The notes under the pieces were generated by a model that saw only the letters and a program-made list of their open reading frames with translations, searched no databases and had not been told where the DNA came from. From Fonsecaea monophora (taxonomy: Eukaryota; Ascomycota; Eurotiomycetes; Chaetothyriales; Herpotrichiellaceae): a stretch of 64,000 bases of DNA. Below are positions 1-12,208 of this stretch, piece after piece. Location: NCBI RefSeq assembly GCF_001642475.1, contig NW_019174041.1, forward strand, positions 1 through 64,000, read 5' to 3'. Each line of letters opens with the position of its first letter. Position 1 is the stretch's first letter. Made by a program: the position numbers and the translations under genes.

Positions 1-204
1 TTTGATGTTGTTGTCTTGTATAGTGTGTGTTGTGTATTGTGTTTGGTGTCTTGTCGTGCGTGTGGTTATCGTTTTTATTTTCTCATCAGTCTTGTGTGTA
101 CTATGTGGTGTTTTATTTTATTTGCTCGCGTGTTGTTACGTTGTAGTTCTAGGTCGCGTGGGGTGACAGGCAGGTAGCTGGGGGAGTATCGATGTAGATG
201 TGTG

Positions 205-262
<58 letters not shown>

Positions 263-417
263 TACAAGCCAAACAAGAATCTGAGACGTGCAGATCATGG
301 TCATACTATTATTCTACACAGTCCCCCACTATTGAATCGTGGTGACTGCCACTAGAAACGCAAAAAACTTTCTGTATCAAAGAAACTAACGACGGGAGAA
401 ATCGTCTAGAAATTCGT
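1..417. other. 3' flank of the phosphate transporter, no gene
   Basis: This stretch lies downstream of the minus-strand phosphate transporter stop codon. It is T/G-rich at its left edge and holds the GA microsatellite listed separately. I see no coding region that I can support; the short open frames here are low-complexity translations of the repeat. Confidence 0.7.
209..258. repeat. (GA)25 dinucleotide microsatellite
   Basis: An uninterrupted GA dinucleotide run of 50 bp (25 units). It lies about 160 bp beyond the stop codon of the phosphate transporter, probably in or just past its 3' untranslated region. Such a tract is expected to vary in length between isolates. Confidence 0.97.
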
Positions 418-2207
418 TCAAGCGGCCTTGTCACCCTCAACAACACCGTCGCTGGTAGGCTGGGCGACGTATGAGTCCTTGCGGTGACCTGCACTCTCAG
501 GGTCATAGTTCTTGGTGCCCGGCACTTCACCAGCAAGTTCTTCGAGAGTCTTGCGCTTGGTTTCGGGAATGAGGAGAGTCGTGAAGACACCGCAGAGCAT
601 AAAGAGAGCAAAGATCTCCATGACGTGGTCGAGCCAAGGAGACGGGTTGTCCTTGGTAGGGTGTCCCTTGGTTCGGAGAGGGCCAAAGACGGTCTGGGCG
701 ACAATGGCGCCAACTTTACCCGAGGCGGCCGAGATACCGTGCGAAGTAGATCGATAGCGAGTGGGGAAGCATTCGCCGGGGACGATAAATGTGGTTGCGT
801 TGGGCCCAAAGTTGAAGAAGAACTGAGCCAAGACGTAGAGAGCCAGAAGCCCACCTTCATGAAGATGGTTGTAGGCAAAACCGATGATGATAAAGATGAT
901 GGTGAGGATGATGAAGCCCATCAATTGGATAGGCTTGCGACCAACAGTATCAACTGTCGCGACCGTCACCCAGTAGCCTGGAATGGCGCCTGCGCAGACA
1001 ATGATCAGGTTACCAACAGCAGTGTTGTAGAAAATCTCGTAGACGTTGTCACCCTTGGCGTAGCCAATGGCCTGGAGAATGATCGAGTTGTTGAGACCGA
1101 GACCGTAGAAAGCAACGTCGAGGAAGAACCATGAACCAGCAGTTCCGAGAAGGACCTTTCCATGCTTCCATTGGCTGTAGTGTCGCCAGAAATCATGCCA
1201 GCTGGCCTTGGGGGTTTCGAGGCGCTGGCGGGAGTCTTGCAAGACAGCTGCGCGGCTAACTTCGTCGGGCTTGCCCTCATGCTGTCCGGATCGGTAGGCC
1301 TTGACATCCTCGACAGCCTTTTCCGAGTCACGGGCAACATCGAAGGTATAACGGGGAGTCTCGGGGATGGTGAGACGGAAGTACAAGGCAATACAACCTG
1401 GGACTGCGCCAAACCCAATGATGACACGCCACATCTTGTCAACCGCAAGTTGGCAAACACCGTCACATAGGTCGACAGTCTTAGCAGTCTTGAGGGACTG
1501 ATGGAAGCCAGAGACGACGATCAAAGCAATGATGGCAGCAGTGAATTGGCCAATACCTTGCATAGCAAAGACGGCACCCATCATGGCACCTCTCCACTTG
1601 GTCGTGGCGAACCTGTGAATGATGAGACACTTGCCCTCGATAAAGATGGCTTGAGACGTGTGAAGACTTACTCAGAAGTGATGATGGAAGAAAGAGGATA
1701 ATCACCTCCGATACCGATACCCATCATTACTCGCCAGAAAATGATGAGGCCGACAACTGAGATGGCAGGAGAATCCGAGGACAGAGCTTGGGCAAGAGTA
1801 GCAAAGATAATGAGGATCAATTCGAGACCGTACATCCGCTTGCGACCAACGATATCGGCCAGCCAACCGAAACCGACTTGACCGATGACAGTACCACCAG
1901 AGGTTGCAACTTTGATGGCCGTGTCTGAGTTGGTAGGGATCTTGCCGGCATCTTTGGGGTTAGGTGTGTCCTGCCAGTAGACGACACCCAACATGGCCGT
2001 GACCAAGTTGATGGCAAAGATATCATAGGCATCGGTGAAGAAACCAATACCGGCAACCACAACGGCGCGGACATGATACCAGCCAAAAGGAGCCTTGTCG
2101 ATCTCGGCGAGGGCAAGTCGTCGTCGCTCGTTGGGGTCCTGGATATGGGCAAAGTCGTTGTGGAAATTGTGGAATGCGGCGTTGCCGCCAGCTGTTTTCA
2201 TCGCCAT
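418..2207 (-). CDS. PHO84: High-affinity phosphate:H+ symporter (PHO84 type)
   Basis: Predicted plasma-membrane MFS transporter (PHS family) importing inorganic phosphate with protons. Two exons, 2207-1672 and 1612-418, with a 59-bp intron (GTAAGT...ACAG), give 576 residues, the usual length for fungal Pho84. The start is the first ATG in frame (MAMKTAGG...); an in-frame TTG lies 9 bp upstream. The exon junction falls inside the PHS signature GGDYPLSSIITSEF, which is read continuously only after splicing. Twelve-helix MFS topology is visible, with a loop before KRKTLEEL near the C-terminus. Fungal Pho84 genes are normally induced by phosphate starvation through a Pho4/NUC-1 bHLH factor; the nearest CACGTG upstream is 1.5 kb away at 3715. 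Git1-type, Erd1-type and PhyH-HD genes follow within 12 kb. Confidence 0.95.
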
Positions 2208-5200
2208 GGCTGGCAAGTTGTTTCAATAAAGTCTGGTCAACTTCCAAGAGTCTAAAAGGAAGTCAAGACAAGACAAGCAGTGGAAGAAGGCTTGCTTGAG
2301 GGACAAGGCAAGAACCGAGCGAGAATCCAAGACGGCAGGAACTGTACTACATATACCTTTTGGAAGATAGGTCACATCGCGTACATACCAAGGCTCTGGG
2401 CGCAGCATAGGCCAGGTGAATCTGAAAAAGTTCGACAGGGTGGAGTGCCAGTGGGCCGACGAGGCGAACTGCAAGTGTCAAGACAATACGATGACACAGT
2501 CCCCACCTGGACTGTCCCCTTTGACAGTGTGTCCAGGATGGCGTTGTGGGAGCCAATGGCTAAGGGCCACCGAGACACGCCATGAGCAGAAAGAAATAGG
2601 ATTTCCCGTGAGCAGGCGCATCGAGATGAATCTGTCGAGGACCCCGGGATCAGCAGAAGGAACCAGGGTGGGATTTGCGAGGTAGAGGTGGGCTGCCCCA
2701 TGCATACACCCTGGCTTCCTCCGCTGCAATTGGCCTCACCACCAATAAGATCTGTGAGCTTCGATCGGGCTGTCCTAGCTTTAGTCCCCTTCTCTCCCGG
2801 CCGTCTTTCAAGGGTTGTGTTGATCCATTGGATATCAAGGGCATCGTGATCCTTGTCGCTTCCAATAACCGCTTTGTTCGAGAAGCCTTCAAGTCTCTTC
2901 TGGGCGCCAAGTAGACCAGTGAAATAGTCTTTCGGGAAGAGCCCAAATCTACACTGAAAGAACAAACCACAGACGGTGCGCTTGGAACGTGGCCGCCGTG
3001 TTGCCAGAGTTTGATATCATGAAAGCTTGGCTTGATTTCACCGTTTTATTTCGAGATCCAATGGACAACCGAACACCAGTTGTAAGTCGAACGATCAGCA
3101 ATCTCGCTGGACAAACCTCAGATGATGCATTTTGTCGACTACCGATCATGTTTGGTCCAATTACCTAATGGCAGAGAATCAAGACCCATCTAGTCGTAGA
3201 GTCATCAAGAAACTCAGTAGAAGGGCGAGACTAACGTCGCCGTGGCAATCTCACCGGCAATACTCTTCCATGATATTGTACCGAGTTCGAGTAGCTTGGT
3301 GTGCGCTTCGTCGCGTCGCCCGGTCAGATTTGTTGTATATTCGCTTTTCCATTTGGGTTCTAGCTCGTCCAGGCCACAGGGTCAGAGCTTGTACAGATTT
3401 TTAGTGCTGGCCCGGATGCAGGTAACTCCATGAAGGGGGATATTAGGGCGCGCGACGAGTGGCTGGAGGAAACAAGCCTGAAAGGCCTGGAGCTAGGTTG
3501 GGGTTCGGGCTCATCAGGGGACATCTGACAAGCGGCATTGGTGGCATTGGTAGCATTGGTAGCACTGGTGGCGGTGATAGTCTAGGCTCAGTCTCTTCAA
3601 AAAATTTCGTCTGCGACATCCAAACAGGTGGGAAAGTGGGATTGGGTGGATAAAGCAGGATGGGCGGGGCGGAGAGTTTTCCTGAAAAAGACCTCGGAAG
3701 CAGGTGCCAAGCCGCACGTGCCAGCTAGTCATGGTGCTTGAACTGACCACGTTTCTTGTTGATTGGTGAATATCCAACCTCCTTCCAACTTCGTGCCAAG
3801 GCTCCGGTGTTATTGCCCTTGGGACCATGGCGAGGCTTGAGGGACAATGAAGCTTTCTACCTGACACGGTAATCGGCCGGGATCCCCTCTATCACCCTAT
3901 GCTGCCACCACAAACCTCGCGTGCAGTCTACTACCTTGGAGGCGAGGAACTCATGGCGGCGATAGTCATGGCTGACTCCTTTTCAAAGCAAACTCAAATA
4001 ACGGAAGAAGCGAAGAAACAGAAAAAGAAAAGAAACTAGGAACATCCTTACGCAAGGATGCGGCGTATCGAGGTCTACCTCGTACTCGCTGTATTACTCG
4101 CCTTCCACTTATGGCCAAAAGCACTGCGCATCAACACAACTCTCAGAATAGAGCCTGGGTCGGCTCGGTGGCATCGTCGGGGTTTTGCATGCAGAGATCG
4201 AGCTACAAGTCATACAATCGTCGTATGATTTTGATTCTCCTCTCTGATCAGGAAATCATGCGGGCCCGGAGATAATGGTCAATCCAACAGATGCATAGGT
4301 ACTTGTACACTGAATCAACCACCAGGGATCGATGACAAGGTTTACACAACAGCCCGTCCATGTCCGCCATATCTCGATTCGACTTCTTTGCTAGTCCCAA
4401 TTCCATCAAACCTGTCAATCAGAGTCTGGGCAGAAAGAAGCATTGCGATCGCCTCTGGGCAGACATCAGAATGCTGGGCATACCTCAGAGTCCCTTCAAA
4501 GGTAAGATGGAACAACTACGAGTAGATCACCCTGTCAGCCTCCAGTGGCGCATCTCAAGGCCTAGGTACCTAACGAGAACTCCATACCCACCAGTTCACA
4601 TTCTTTGCATGACCCATCTGAGTGCCTTTTCGGCTTTATTGGCCTCAGTAACAATTACCTCAATTCAGTCACCACGGCCAAAACATGCCACTTTTTTGAA
4701 GCCGTACCAGTACCGCCAGCATCGCCGTACCACTAAAACAACAACAACCAATATTGTCTCGTTTAGGACAATGGGCTCCGAACTCCATGCGACGGTGGGT
4801 GCCCTCGCCATCCTCGTATTCTGACGGACGCATTCGTTGCCTGGCCCACCCCCCCTTGTCCTAGTTGCATCCTTGCTTCCCTAAAAATCCCTGCTAGCGT
4901 CTGCGTGAGAAGCACGAGAGAACATTCCATGGACTTTCCTGAACCGGGACAGACACCGAAGGGGTCTCGGCTCGAATCTGTTCGCATTTTGGTCACAAGG
5001 AGGTCCCCCTTCCGCGTAGTCTGAATTTCTTCTTCCACAAGTGATGCCTCTATCCGAAGTCAGCAGATTGGAAATGGGACGCTCATGCAGGTGCTCCACG
5101 TTCGATATTGTCGCACTCTGTCCTAGGTGCCGCAAGTATCGTTGTGAGAAACGGCCGGTGCTGGGGCCGCAGCAAGGCAGAACGCTGGCGCCCTCATCGT

Positions 5201-6866
5201 TACTTCGGACTCACTGGCAATCTGAGAAGCATAGTTCACATGAAACGCTGTTCTTGCTCCCGAGTGTGCAAAGAGGTATGGTATGGATTACTCCCCCTTG
5301 AGATACTCACCCTGAAGCTATAGCCCTTTGCTCGTCTGTCCCAAGGTTGACTGCAATGCTTGACCCACGCGTCGATTGACCGAAGGCGAATTCGATGCTG
5401 GCTGTCGGATTGGAGGATTCGTCTGAACATCAACAGGCAACGCAGCCAACTACAACGAGTCACATGTTCCAACAAGGGTTACGAGGTCCAGGACAACTTC
5501 CAAAGCAGAGCTCACTGTTGGAAAAGCCCGTCGGTATTTACTTCACCATGTTGTGCTGAACAACGGCATTACTAGAGACAAAAAGTCCACTTTTGAGATG
5601 CAGCCCAATGTGCTCTATACAAGAGCCAGCATCCACCGTCTTCCACGCAGTCCTCAGCTCCACGCGGCGAGGCGATCGTGAGTATACCCTTTGACCTTTC
5701 TAGCGCTAACCCCTCCACCTATGTACAGACCACTTCGTGTCCAGGCTGTTGTAATGGAACACTACCTAAGCTTCTCTCATCCTTATATCTCGTGCCTCGA
5801 CACTATCACCAGGATGCACCGATCACGCGGACACTTCGAGGAGGCGATGCATCCAGCTTTTTTTGACTAGACGATGGAAGCTGTGAGGGCAGATGGAGAA
5901 GGTTTACAACCCAGCTTCAAGAGGAGGGCAAAGGTGATGGATGATGATACCGTGGGAGACAGCGCCGGCGTCGGTATATATATACATTTCTATACCCGAC
6001 CTCTCAACCGCCACCCATATCCATCATTCATGTAATACCATACTATACTATACCAACGACACTCCTTTCAGAGGTGACAGCAGGGACGCGGAGGACATCC
6101 GGGCACCCGGGCTAGCTAGAACCCTCTCCCCGTGAGATAGATCACTGACACTGTGGTAAACGCCACGCCTGCCAATAGGACAGTGGCAGTGAGTGCACAA
6201 GGACGATGAAAGACATACCGTTATCGATTTTGTGTTCCTCCTGCATTCTCCTTGCGATATTGCATTCTTGCTACTGAGAGCGGCGAACTATCAAGGAGCA
6301 CCCCCAATCGACGCCAATGACTATGTTACTCCGAATGTACCTACGTCCTCCAGGTTGGTGGAAGCACCGAGTAGCCCGTCATAGACCCGGGCTCTCTTTG
6401 TTCTATTCATGAGACTGGTGTCTCGGGCTTGAAGGAGGATGTGACACAGAACAGGCGATGGGTTGTAGATGGCATGATTAGGGTAGAGTCAACGTCGATG
6501 ATATAGCTTACGCGCAGCTATGTGCAATCATATTAACTCTCATCGGCCTCGTAGGCGCAAATCTATCTCGACCCGAGGAGGTCGATTTGTACCTTGTACA
6601 TCTCAACTCTACCGATCGTGCCGCATGATCCATTCAACACTTGCATCCGTGTCTCCAGCCTGCACCGATAGATTCAGGGAGTTCATCCAGAGGAGAATTC
6701 ATTTCAAATCTGTGTCCGCTCCGAGGCCTCTGTCTCCTCGTCGTCTTGCAGCTTCAAAAGACCCACATCTTTGGTCAAAGCAAGGATCTCCAGGGTGGGA
6801 AGTCGACATCAACTCACTCCAGCATTCGACACCATGCGCTTGGCCATCAGCTTGGCCAGCTTAGGC
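2208..6866. other. 4.66-kb gene-poor intergenic region
   Basis: This is the shared space between the 5' end of the phosphate transporter and the 3' end of the C9-methyltransferase. Both strands hold only short open frames with no domain, signal or splice pattern I recognise. The first 1.5 kb presumably contains the transporter promoter. Segments near 3536-3575 carry GGCATTGGTA-like short repeats. A degraded gene or a non-coding RNA cannot be excluded. Confidence 0.5.
3715..3720. promoter_or_regulatory. CACGTG E-box, possible Pho4/NUC-1 site
   Basis: A palindromic CACGTG in the context GCACGTGC, 1.5 kb upstream of the phosphate transporter start. CACGTG is the core bound by yeast Pho4 and Neurospora NUC-1. 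A 6-mer like this occurs about once in 4 kb by chance and the distance is large, so the assignment is weak. Confidence 0.2.
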
Positions 6867-8510
6867 CTATGCATGGCCATTGACCGCTTCCCCATTCTCC
6901 TTGATCGTGCCCTTTTCAGCCTTGATGTGTTCTCTGCCGGCTTGCAGCGCTCCTTGGAGCCCATATTGCTGCCTTATACCCTCGATACGATGTGTTGAAT
7001 TGATGTTCTTGACCAAGACAATCTGGAAACACGTCGCTGAACCTTGTCGGGCGATAATGGTGCTCCAGGCCAAGAAAAATTCCCAGATTCTGTACCATCT
7101 CACACCATATTTCGCCTTGACCTTGTCAGCATTGCCGAGCCAGTTCCTGTACCACCTCCAGAGGGTTGCGCTGTAGTGAACGCCGATAGTGTCGACGGAT
7201 TTGACTTCAAAACCGGCTCCTTCGAGTTTATCAATCACGAATCCCAGAGGAGTCGATGCGTCGGCGCCAGGGAAGATGTACTTGTTCATAAACAGTCCCC
7301 AAACGAGATCTTCGTATTGCCAGTACTTTCTCAACCCGGCAATTTGGAGGAAGAAGACACCATCATCGTCCAGTAGATCGTTGACTTGGCTGAGAAAACT
7401 CGAGAAGTGTCTGACTCCCACGTGCTCGGCCATTTCGAGACAAGTGATCTTTTTGTATTTCTCGCTAGACCTGTTGGGAGGGGAGTGGGGAATATCACGA
7501 TAGTCCATGCAGAGGATCCGAGACTGGGATTCTGGGATGTTCAGCTTTCGCAAACCATCGTTGCCCCATTTTGTCTGGTTGCGGCCCAGTGTGATGCCAG
7601 TTGTGTGTGCGCCGTAGTGAAAGCTGGCGTATTTCGCCAAAGTGCCCCAGCCACAGCCGATGTCGAGAAGCGTCTCACCCTGCTTCAGGCCGATCTTTTC
7701 GCACACCACAGCGAGCTTGTTGTCTTGTAATTCCTCCAAAGATTCCTCACGGTTGATGTCCGAGATGATCCCTGACGTATAGATCATCCGCGGGCCAAGG
7801 AACCATGCGTAGAAGTCATCACCACGGTCGTAGTGGTCACGGACTTGCTCTTCATCCTGGGAGCGGGTGTGCATGATAACTTCGGGAATCATACCGGTAA
7901 AAAAGAACTTGAACAACGAAAGCGTGAACCGGAAACTCGCCCAGTCGTGACGATATTCCATTGCTTCCAAGCAATCGCCTTTGAACGAGACCTTTTGATC
8001 AAAGTACATCTCGTGGAATGTTTCCATAGGGATTTTGTTCTTTCCATGGTATTTTGCCCGATCCTCCTCACTGTGGAATTCGAGGTAGTGTTCGATAGGA
8101 CGACCCGGGTATGCGGCCTTTTCATTTATGCGAGGAGAGATCGAAGAGGCAACGGACCAGAAGAGCATGAGGATGGGAATGCTGGTGAAGGCAGCCACGA
8201 AGAGGGTGGTGTAGAGCCCGCCATGCAACAGGCGAGCAAGGTACCATGGCACGGCAATCAGCAGGCCAATGAGCAGTATGTTGTTGAACGAGTCACTTCC
8301 CGCAGCGTCGGCAGGAAGAGGGGCATTCTTGATTGCAGGGTACTAAGGGAGACACAGATAAGCCAGCAGAACATTTTGGAGCTTCCATTGAGCTGCACAA
8401 CATACAGAAGTCAAGCGGACACCGCAGTTCGAAGGGGTTTGCTCTGGAGCTGCAGGAGGAGTCTCAATGAACTCAATGTCCTCTTGGGACACAGAGGATT
8501 TGCTGGTCAT
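6867..8510 (-). CDS. Sphingolipid C9-methyltransferase
   Basis: Predicted ER-membrane SAM-dependent enzyme that adds the C9 methyl branch to the sphingadienine base of fungal glucosylceramide; it belongs to the cyclopropane-fatty-acyl synthase fold. Two exons, 8510-8406 and 8342-6867, with a 63-bp intron (GTATGT...TTAG), give 526 residues, normal for this family. The junction yields RLTS/YPAIKNAPLPAD, the conserved N-terminal segment, which supports the splice. Two hydrophobic segments lie near residues 53-68 and 78-100. The SAM motif LLDIGCGWGTLAKY starts near residue 260 and MAEHVGVRHF follows. ATG at 8510 (MTSKSSVSQEDIEF) is preferred because homologous proteins begin this way. It ends 240 bp downstream of the EXS-domain gene on the same strand. 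Confidence 0.95.
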
Positions 8511-8749
8511 AGCGGCTGCTGTTGGGATGAAATATGTGTGAAAGAAGGGAAGAGGTGGGAGGTCAATGCGGTGAACATTTGGCATTTGGGGGGAGCATGT
8601 GCGGGTCGCGGGTTCGGTGTACCTGCATATTCAAAAGTGGAGATGGCGGTGGCAGCGCCAATCTTTTGTTATCACCAACTATGAGGCACTCAGTACTGGT
8701 ACAGTCAGGCATCATTGCGATGCAACAATCTATCCACGACATCGCCCGG

Positions 8750-10108
8750 TCAATCTTCGTCGAGCTTCGCAGCGAAATCTCCAAGCAGCACGTCGTCCGT
8801 CGCAGGGCCCCGGTTGTTCCTTACCCACTCCGTCTCAACCCTGAAAAAGATCCATATCCATCTCCTCAATACTTCCAACAACTCCATGAGGAATATCCCA
8901 CCCTCCAGGTCATTAAAATGATCCAAGTGTGGCGAAAGCTTGAAACTCCAGGTACATCGCAGGAGGAAATCTATAACAATGGCACTATAATACACCTCTT
9001 TTGCATGGAAGTAGCGGTAACGTCGCAAACCCCAGGGATATTCTGGGTTGTTTCTCTCGCGGCTCGAGGAGAAAAGAGAAAGGTCCCAATCCTTGGCCAC
9101 ATCCCAGTAGAAAGAATAGAAAGAGTTGACAAAAACGAAAAACATCCTGCAAAACGTTAGAGAGATGTCACACGTAAGTCTTTGGTGGTGCTCACCATAG
9201 TCTGAACAGCCCAGCCTCGCTCAGATGGGATTTGGTAGGGTCATAACCTCGTTGCAAAGCACTCAAGATGATCACTGGAAATGCGCTGAAGTATTTCAAG
9301 GCATTGGCCAAGTGTTGGCCACCCCAGCCCGAGGAGGTTGACTGATTCCTCCGGACCCGATAATACTCAATCAGACACTGCCGCAGTCGAATCATGCTCG
9401 GGATGCTGATGATCAAGGGCACAAGATATGCGCCTCCACAGCCGCGATTGGGCTTCGCCGTACTGCTTGTCTTCGTATCGAGGAGCATGCACGTAGCAAC
9501 GAACAAATCTCCCAAGACTTTTGCATAACTCGTAAGAACATCAGCCAGTAGAATATCCCCGAACTTTCCATCCTGGACCTCCGCCAGACCTCCCAAGCTG
9601 ATTCTCTTTAAGGATCTTAGAAAATGGAGTCGACCAGACCGTGACATGCGTTTGAGTGGAAGGAGAAAGCACAAGACAAGAAGTAAAAGGTAGGACTGCG
9701 GAAGGATCTGCCATCGCAGAACTGCCTGCCGGTCACCCCGGGTGACGGCCCAGAACAGAAGGAGGGACGCAATCAATGGCACGGAGAGAAAGGAGGCCAA
9801 GCGGTACGTCGAGTGGTGGTGGTGCTCTGCTTGTCGAGGAGGATACCGGATGAGTGCTGGCACATCCTACACTTGTTAGCTGGAGCCCGCCAGACATATT
9901 CTGGACAGTGGACTTACAATCTTGATGAGATGCAAATAGTGCAGATTGAGACCCCATGCCCAAATACCTAGTGCGGAGTCAGATAATGTACAAGAGACGC
10001 CCGTCAAATCACCATACCGAGAACAATTATGATTGCGACTCTATAAGGGAGCGGCAGAACGAGACTAAACGAGTCGACCTCAGGCTCCACGGCGGCGTCT
10101 CCGTCCAT
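8750..10108 (-). CDS. ERD1: EXS-domain protein of the Erd1/XPR1 family
   Basis: Multi-pass membrane protein of the EXS family. Yeast Erd1, its likely counterpart, acts in the Golgi, is needed for retention of ER proteins and glycosyltransferases, and is implicated in retrieving phosphate released by glycosylation. Four exons, 10108-10018, 9967-9918, 9866-9196 and 9146-8750, join in frame to 402 residues (yeast Erd1 has 362). The last intron (9195-9147) joins LFRLW to MFFVFVNSFYS. EXS hallmarks are DILLADVLTSYAKV, RLRQCLIEY, HLANALKYFSAFPVI and YWDVAKDWDLS. There is no SPX domain, so it is Erd1-like rather than Pho87/XPR1-full-length-like. It neighbours phosphate and glycerophosphodiester transporters, which suits a role in phosphate handling, although co-regulation is inference. 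Confidence 0.9.
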
Positions 10109-10522
10109 ATTGAATAGATAATATCATGCTTCGGACAATTGTGAAGAGCCGAAGGGGTTAAGAAGGAAGGGAAAGATAACAACACCATCAACACACGAGA
10201 GAAATGGTCCCGGCGCACGCATCCAGATCGCAGAAGTTGGCGCTCGGGGGGTTTGCGAAATGATATTTACCTGGCCTTGTTGGGAACTTGGCCGCAACCT
10301 ATTACGGCAATGTGCTGCCGCCGCTTTACTATTGCCTGCGTAACTGAGCAATGTAGGAACCTGTTCTGATCTCTTGCTCTACTTTGTACACCTTTATTCT
10401 ATTCTTCGCTTCAATAATTTCGTTGACATTGCTGTATTTGGTACTAGTGGTTCTCAATAGCCCAAATCAAAGTCACCAGGAGCGACTGTCCACTCTGCCG
10501 CAGGTTTCCATTCAGACAATCC
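10109..10522. other. 414-bp tandem spacer between GIT1-like and ERD1-like genes
   Basis: This holds the 3' flank of the Git1-type permease and the promoter of the Erd1-type gene, both on the minus strand. I see no further gene and no clear regulatory motif. Confidence 0.6.
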
Positions 10523-12208
10523 TCAAGATGTCTTCGTATAATCGGGTTTGAAAGCCGTCGTTTTCACCTCCGCAATCAAACTTTCGCCAAAGTCTCCCTC
10601 ATATCCGTGAGCTGCAAGATATTCTCTGAACTTGGCGTCCTCGCTCTCAAGCTCTCGATCTCGATCAGGGATGAATATCCATGAGATGATGCCACCCGCG
10701 GCGGCAAAGCCGGCTCCAATCAGGAAGACTGCTTGAGTACCCTTTTGCGTGTCGCCAAAGGAGTCCTGGATAGGCGTGAAAACTTGAGTCCCGATCGCAG
10801 CACCAGCCTTGCCGACCGCAGCAGCGAACCCCATGAAGTGTCCGCGCAAAGGAGTGGGAAAGCTTTCTGCGGCTGTTAAAAAAGTGCAAACTCCAGGTCC
10901 CATCTCCCCAAGACTATTGAAAACCCCATAGAGGACGACAAACAAGGGAAAAACAGATTGGATAGGGTTCAACGCTCCACCCAGGATAAATCCTAAGACT
11001 GACCAGCAGCCAAAACCGAGAGTCATGGTTTGTTTGCGACCGATTCTATCCATAAGGACTCCGCCCACAAGACAGCCAGGAAGATAGAAGCAGTTTACGA
11101 CCGTACCGTATCCGATGTTCTGGATTAGGGTGTTGTTAGGGTTGAGTTGACCGATGATGGTGGAGCTGAAGATTCCAAAGGGGTAGGTGACACTACCGAA
11201 GCGTTAACAAGAACCGGAGACGGAAGACTGGCATCCAACCTACAAGTCATACATGAACCATGCAAGAGAAGTCCCAACCATGGGCTTCCAATATCGCTTG
11301 ATGATCAACCAATACGGTATGTTTTGCTTGATAGCATGTTTACGATATTGACTGGACTCGACCATGCGAATTCGAAAGAAGAATAGCGTCACGGGGAGGA
11401 CAAAGCCCAACCCGAAGCAGATGCGCCAGATTCCACTGGAGATCTTCTCGTTGTAGCATTCGATGACAACCAACGCCACGACCCCGGCTACCACGAATCC
11501 GAAGTCAATGGCGAAGTCCGTGGCCACGGCGACCAGGAAACCTCGTCTGCGGCGGACATATTCACTTTCATCTGAGGCTTCGGCACTGCCAGTTCCGCAG
11601 GTTGGGTACTCGCCTGAATCCACTTGTCAGCACGTCATTTAGCATCTAGTCTTTTGAGTTGTCCCTCACCTCCAGCACCGAAGCCGGCGACACCGCGAGC
11701 AATGATCATCATCCAGAACATGCCGAGCTCAGTGGTGCCGTGAGCAGCTGTAGCCAAGACGATACCCAGGATGAGGAAGAAAGTTGCAAAGACGATGCCG
11801 GTACGACGGCCTATCCTGTCAATAAGAAAGCCAAAGAAGAGCATGCCAAAGATCTTCCCAATGAGGTATGCATTGGACAATCGGGTCTTGATGATGCTAG
11901 ACATGCCGTCCTTGTATAGGTCTGTGAACAAGGGCTCCATGTATCTGCAAGATAAGTGTGTCAGTATTTTTCCCAATTTAGCAACGACATGGCACGTACC
12001 CGATGATTTGTGCATTGTATCCATCAGAGAACAAGGCAAGTCCCGCAACTAGAACGGTGATAACAGACGAGACCCTGGTGATCCTGGCGACATCGACATG
12101 ACTGAGTCTTCTATCTCCGACTTCGACGTCATGCGCATGGGGTTGGGTTCCATTTGACTTATCACCTGTGATTTCGTACGACGAAGCCTGATACCTTTCA
12201 GTCGCCAT
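10523..12208 (-). CDS. GIT1: Glycerophosphodiester/glycerophosphoinositol permease (Git1-type MFS)
   Basis: Predicted plasma-membrane MFS symporter; yeast Git1 imports glycerophosphoinositol and glycerophosphocholine as phosphorus and inositol sources. Four exons, 12208-12000, 11944-11670, 11613-11244 and 11192-10523, join in frame to 507 residues, a normal length. The joins restore QIIGY/MEPLF, GAGGEYP and WFMYDFVTYPFGIF. Visible features are an N-terminal hydrophilic tail of about 45 residues, LIDRIGRRTGIVFA between helices 2 and 3, GVAGFGAGGEYP, and DRIGRKQTMTL in the second half. Git1-family substrate assignment is by overall pattern; another organophosphate or phosphate member of the same MFS group is possible. 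It is divergent from the broken PhyH-HD gene over a 794-bp intergenic region with a CACGTG. Confidence 0.82.

Noticed and set aside
309..878. Open frames overlapping the phosphate transporter in other frames and on the opposite strand (also 484-1134)
   Set aside because: They are shadows of a well supported coding sequence.
1613..1671. Apparent frame break in the middle of the phosphate transporter
   Set aside because: A 59-bp intron with GTAAGT and ACAG restores GGDYPLSSIITSEFATTKW exactly, so there is no frameshift.
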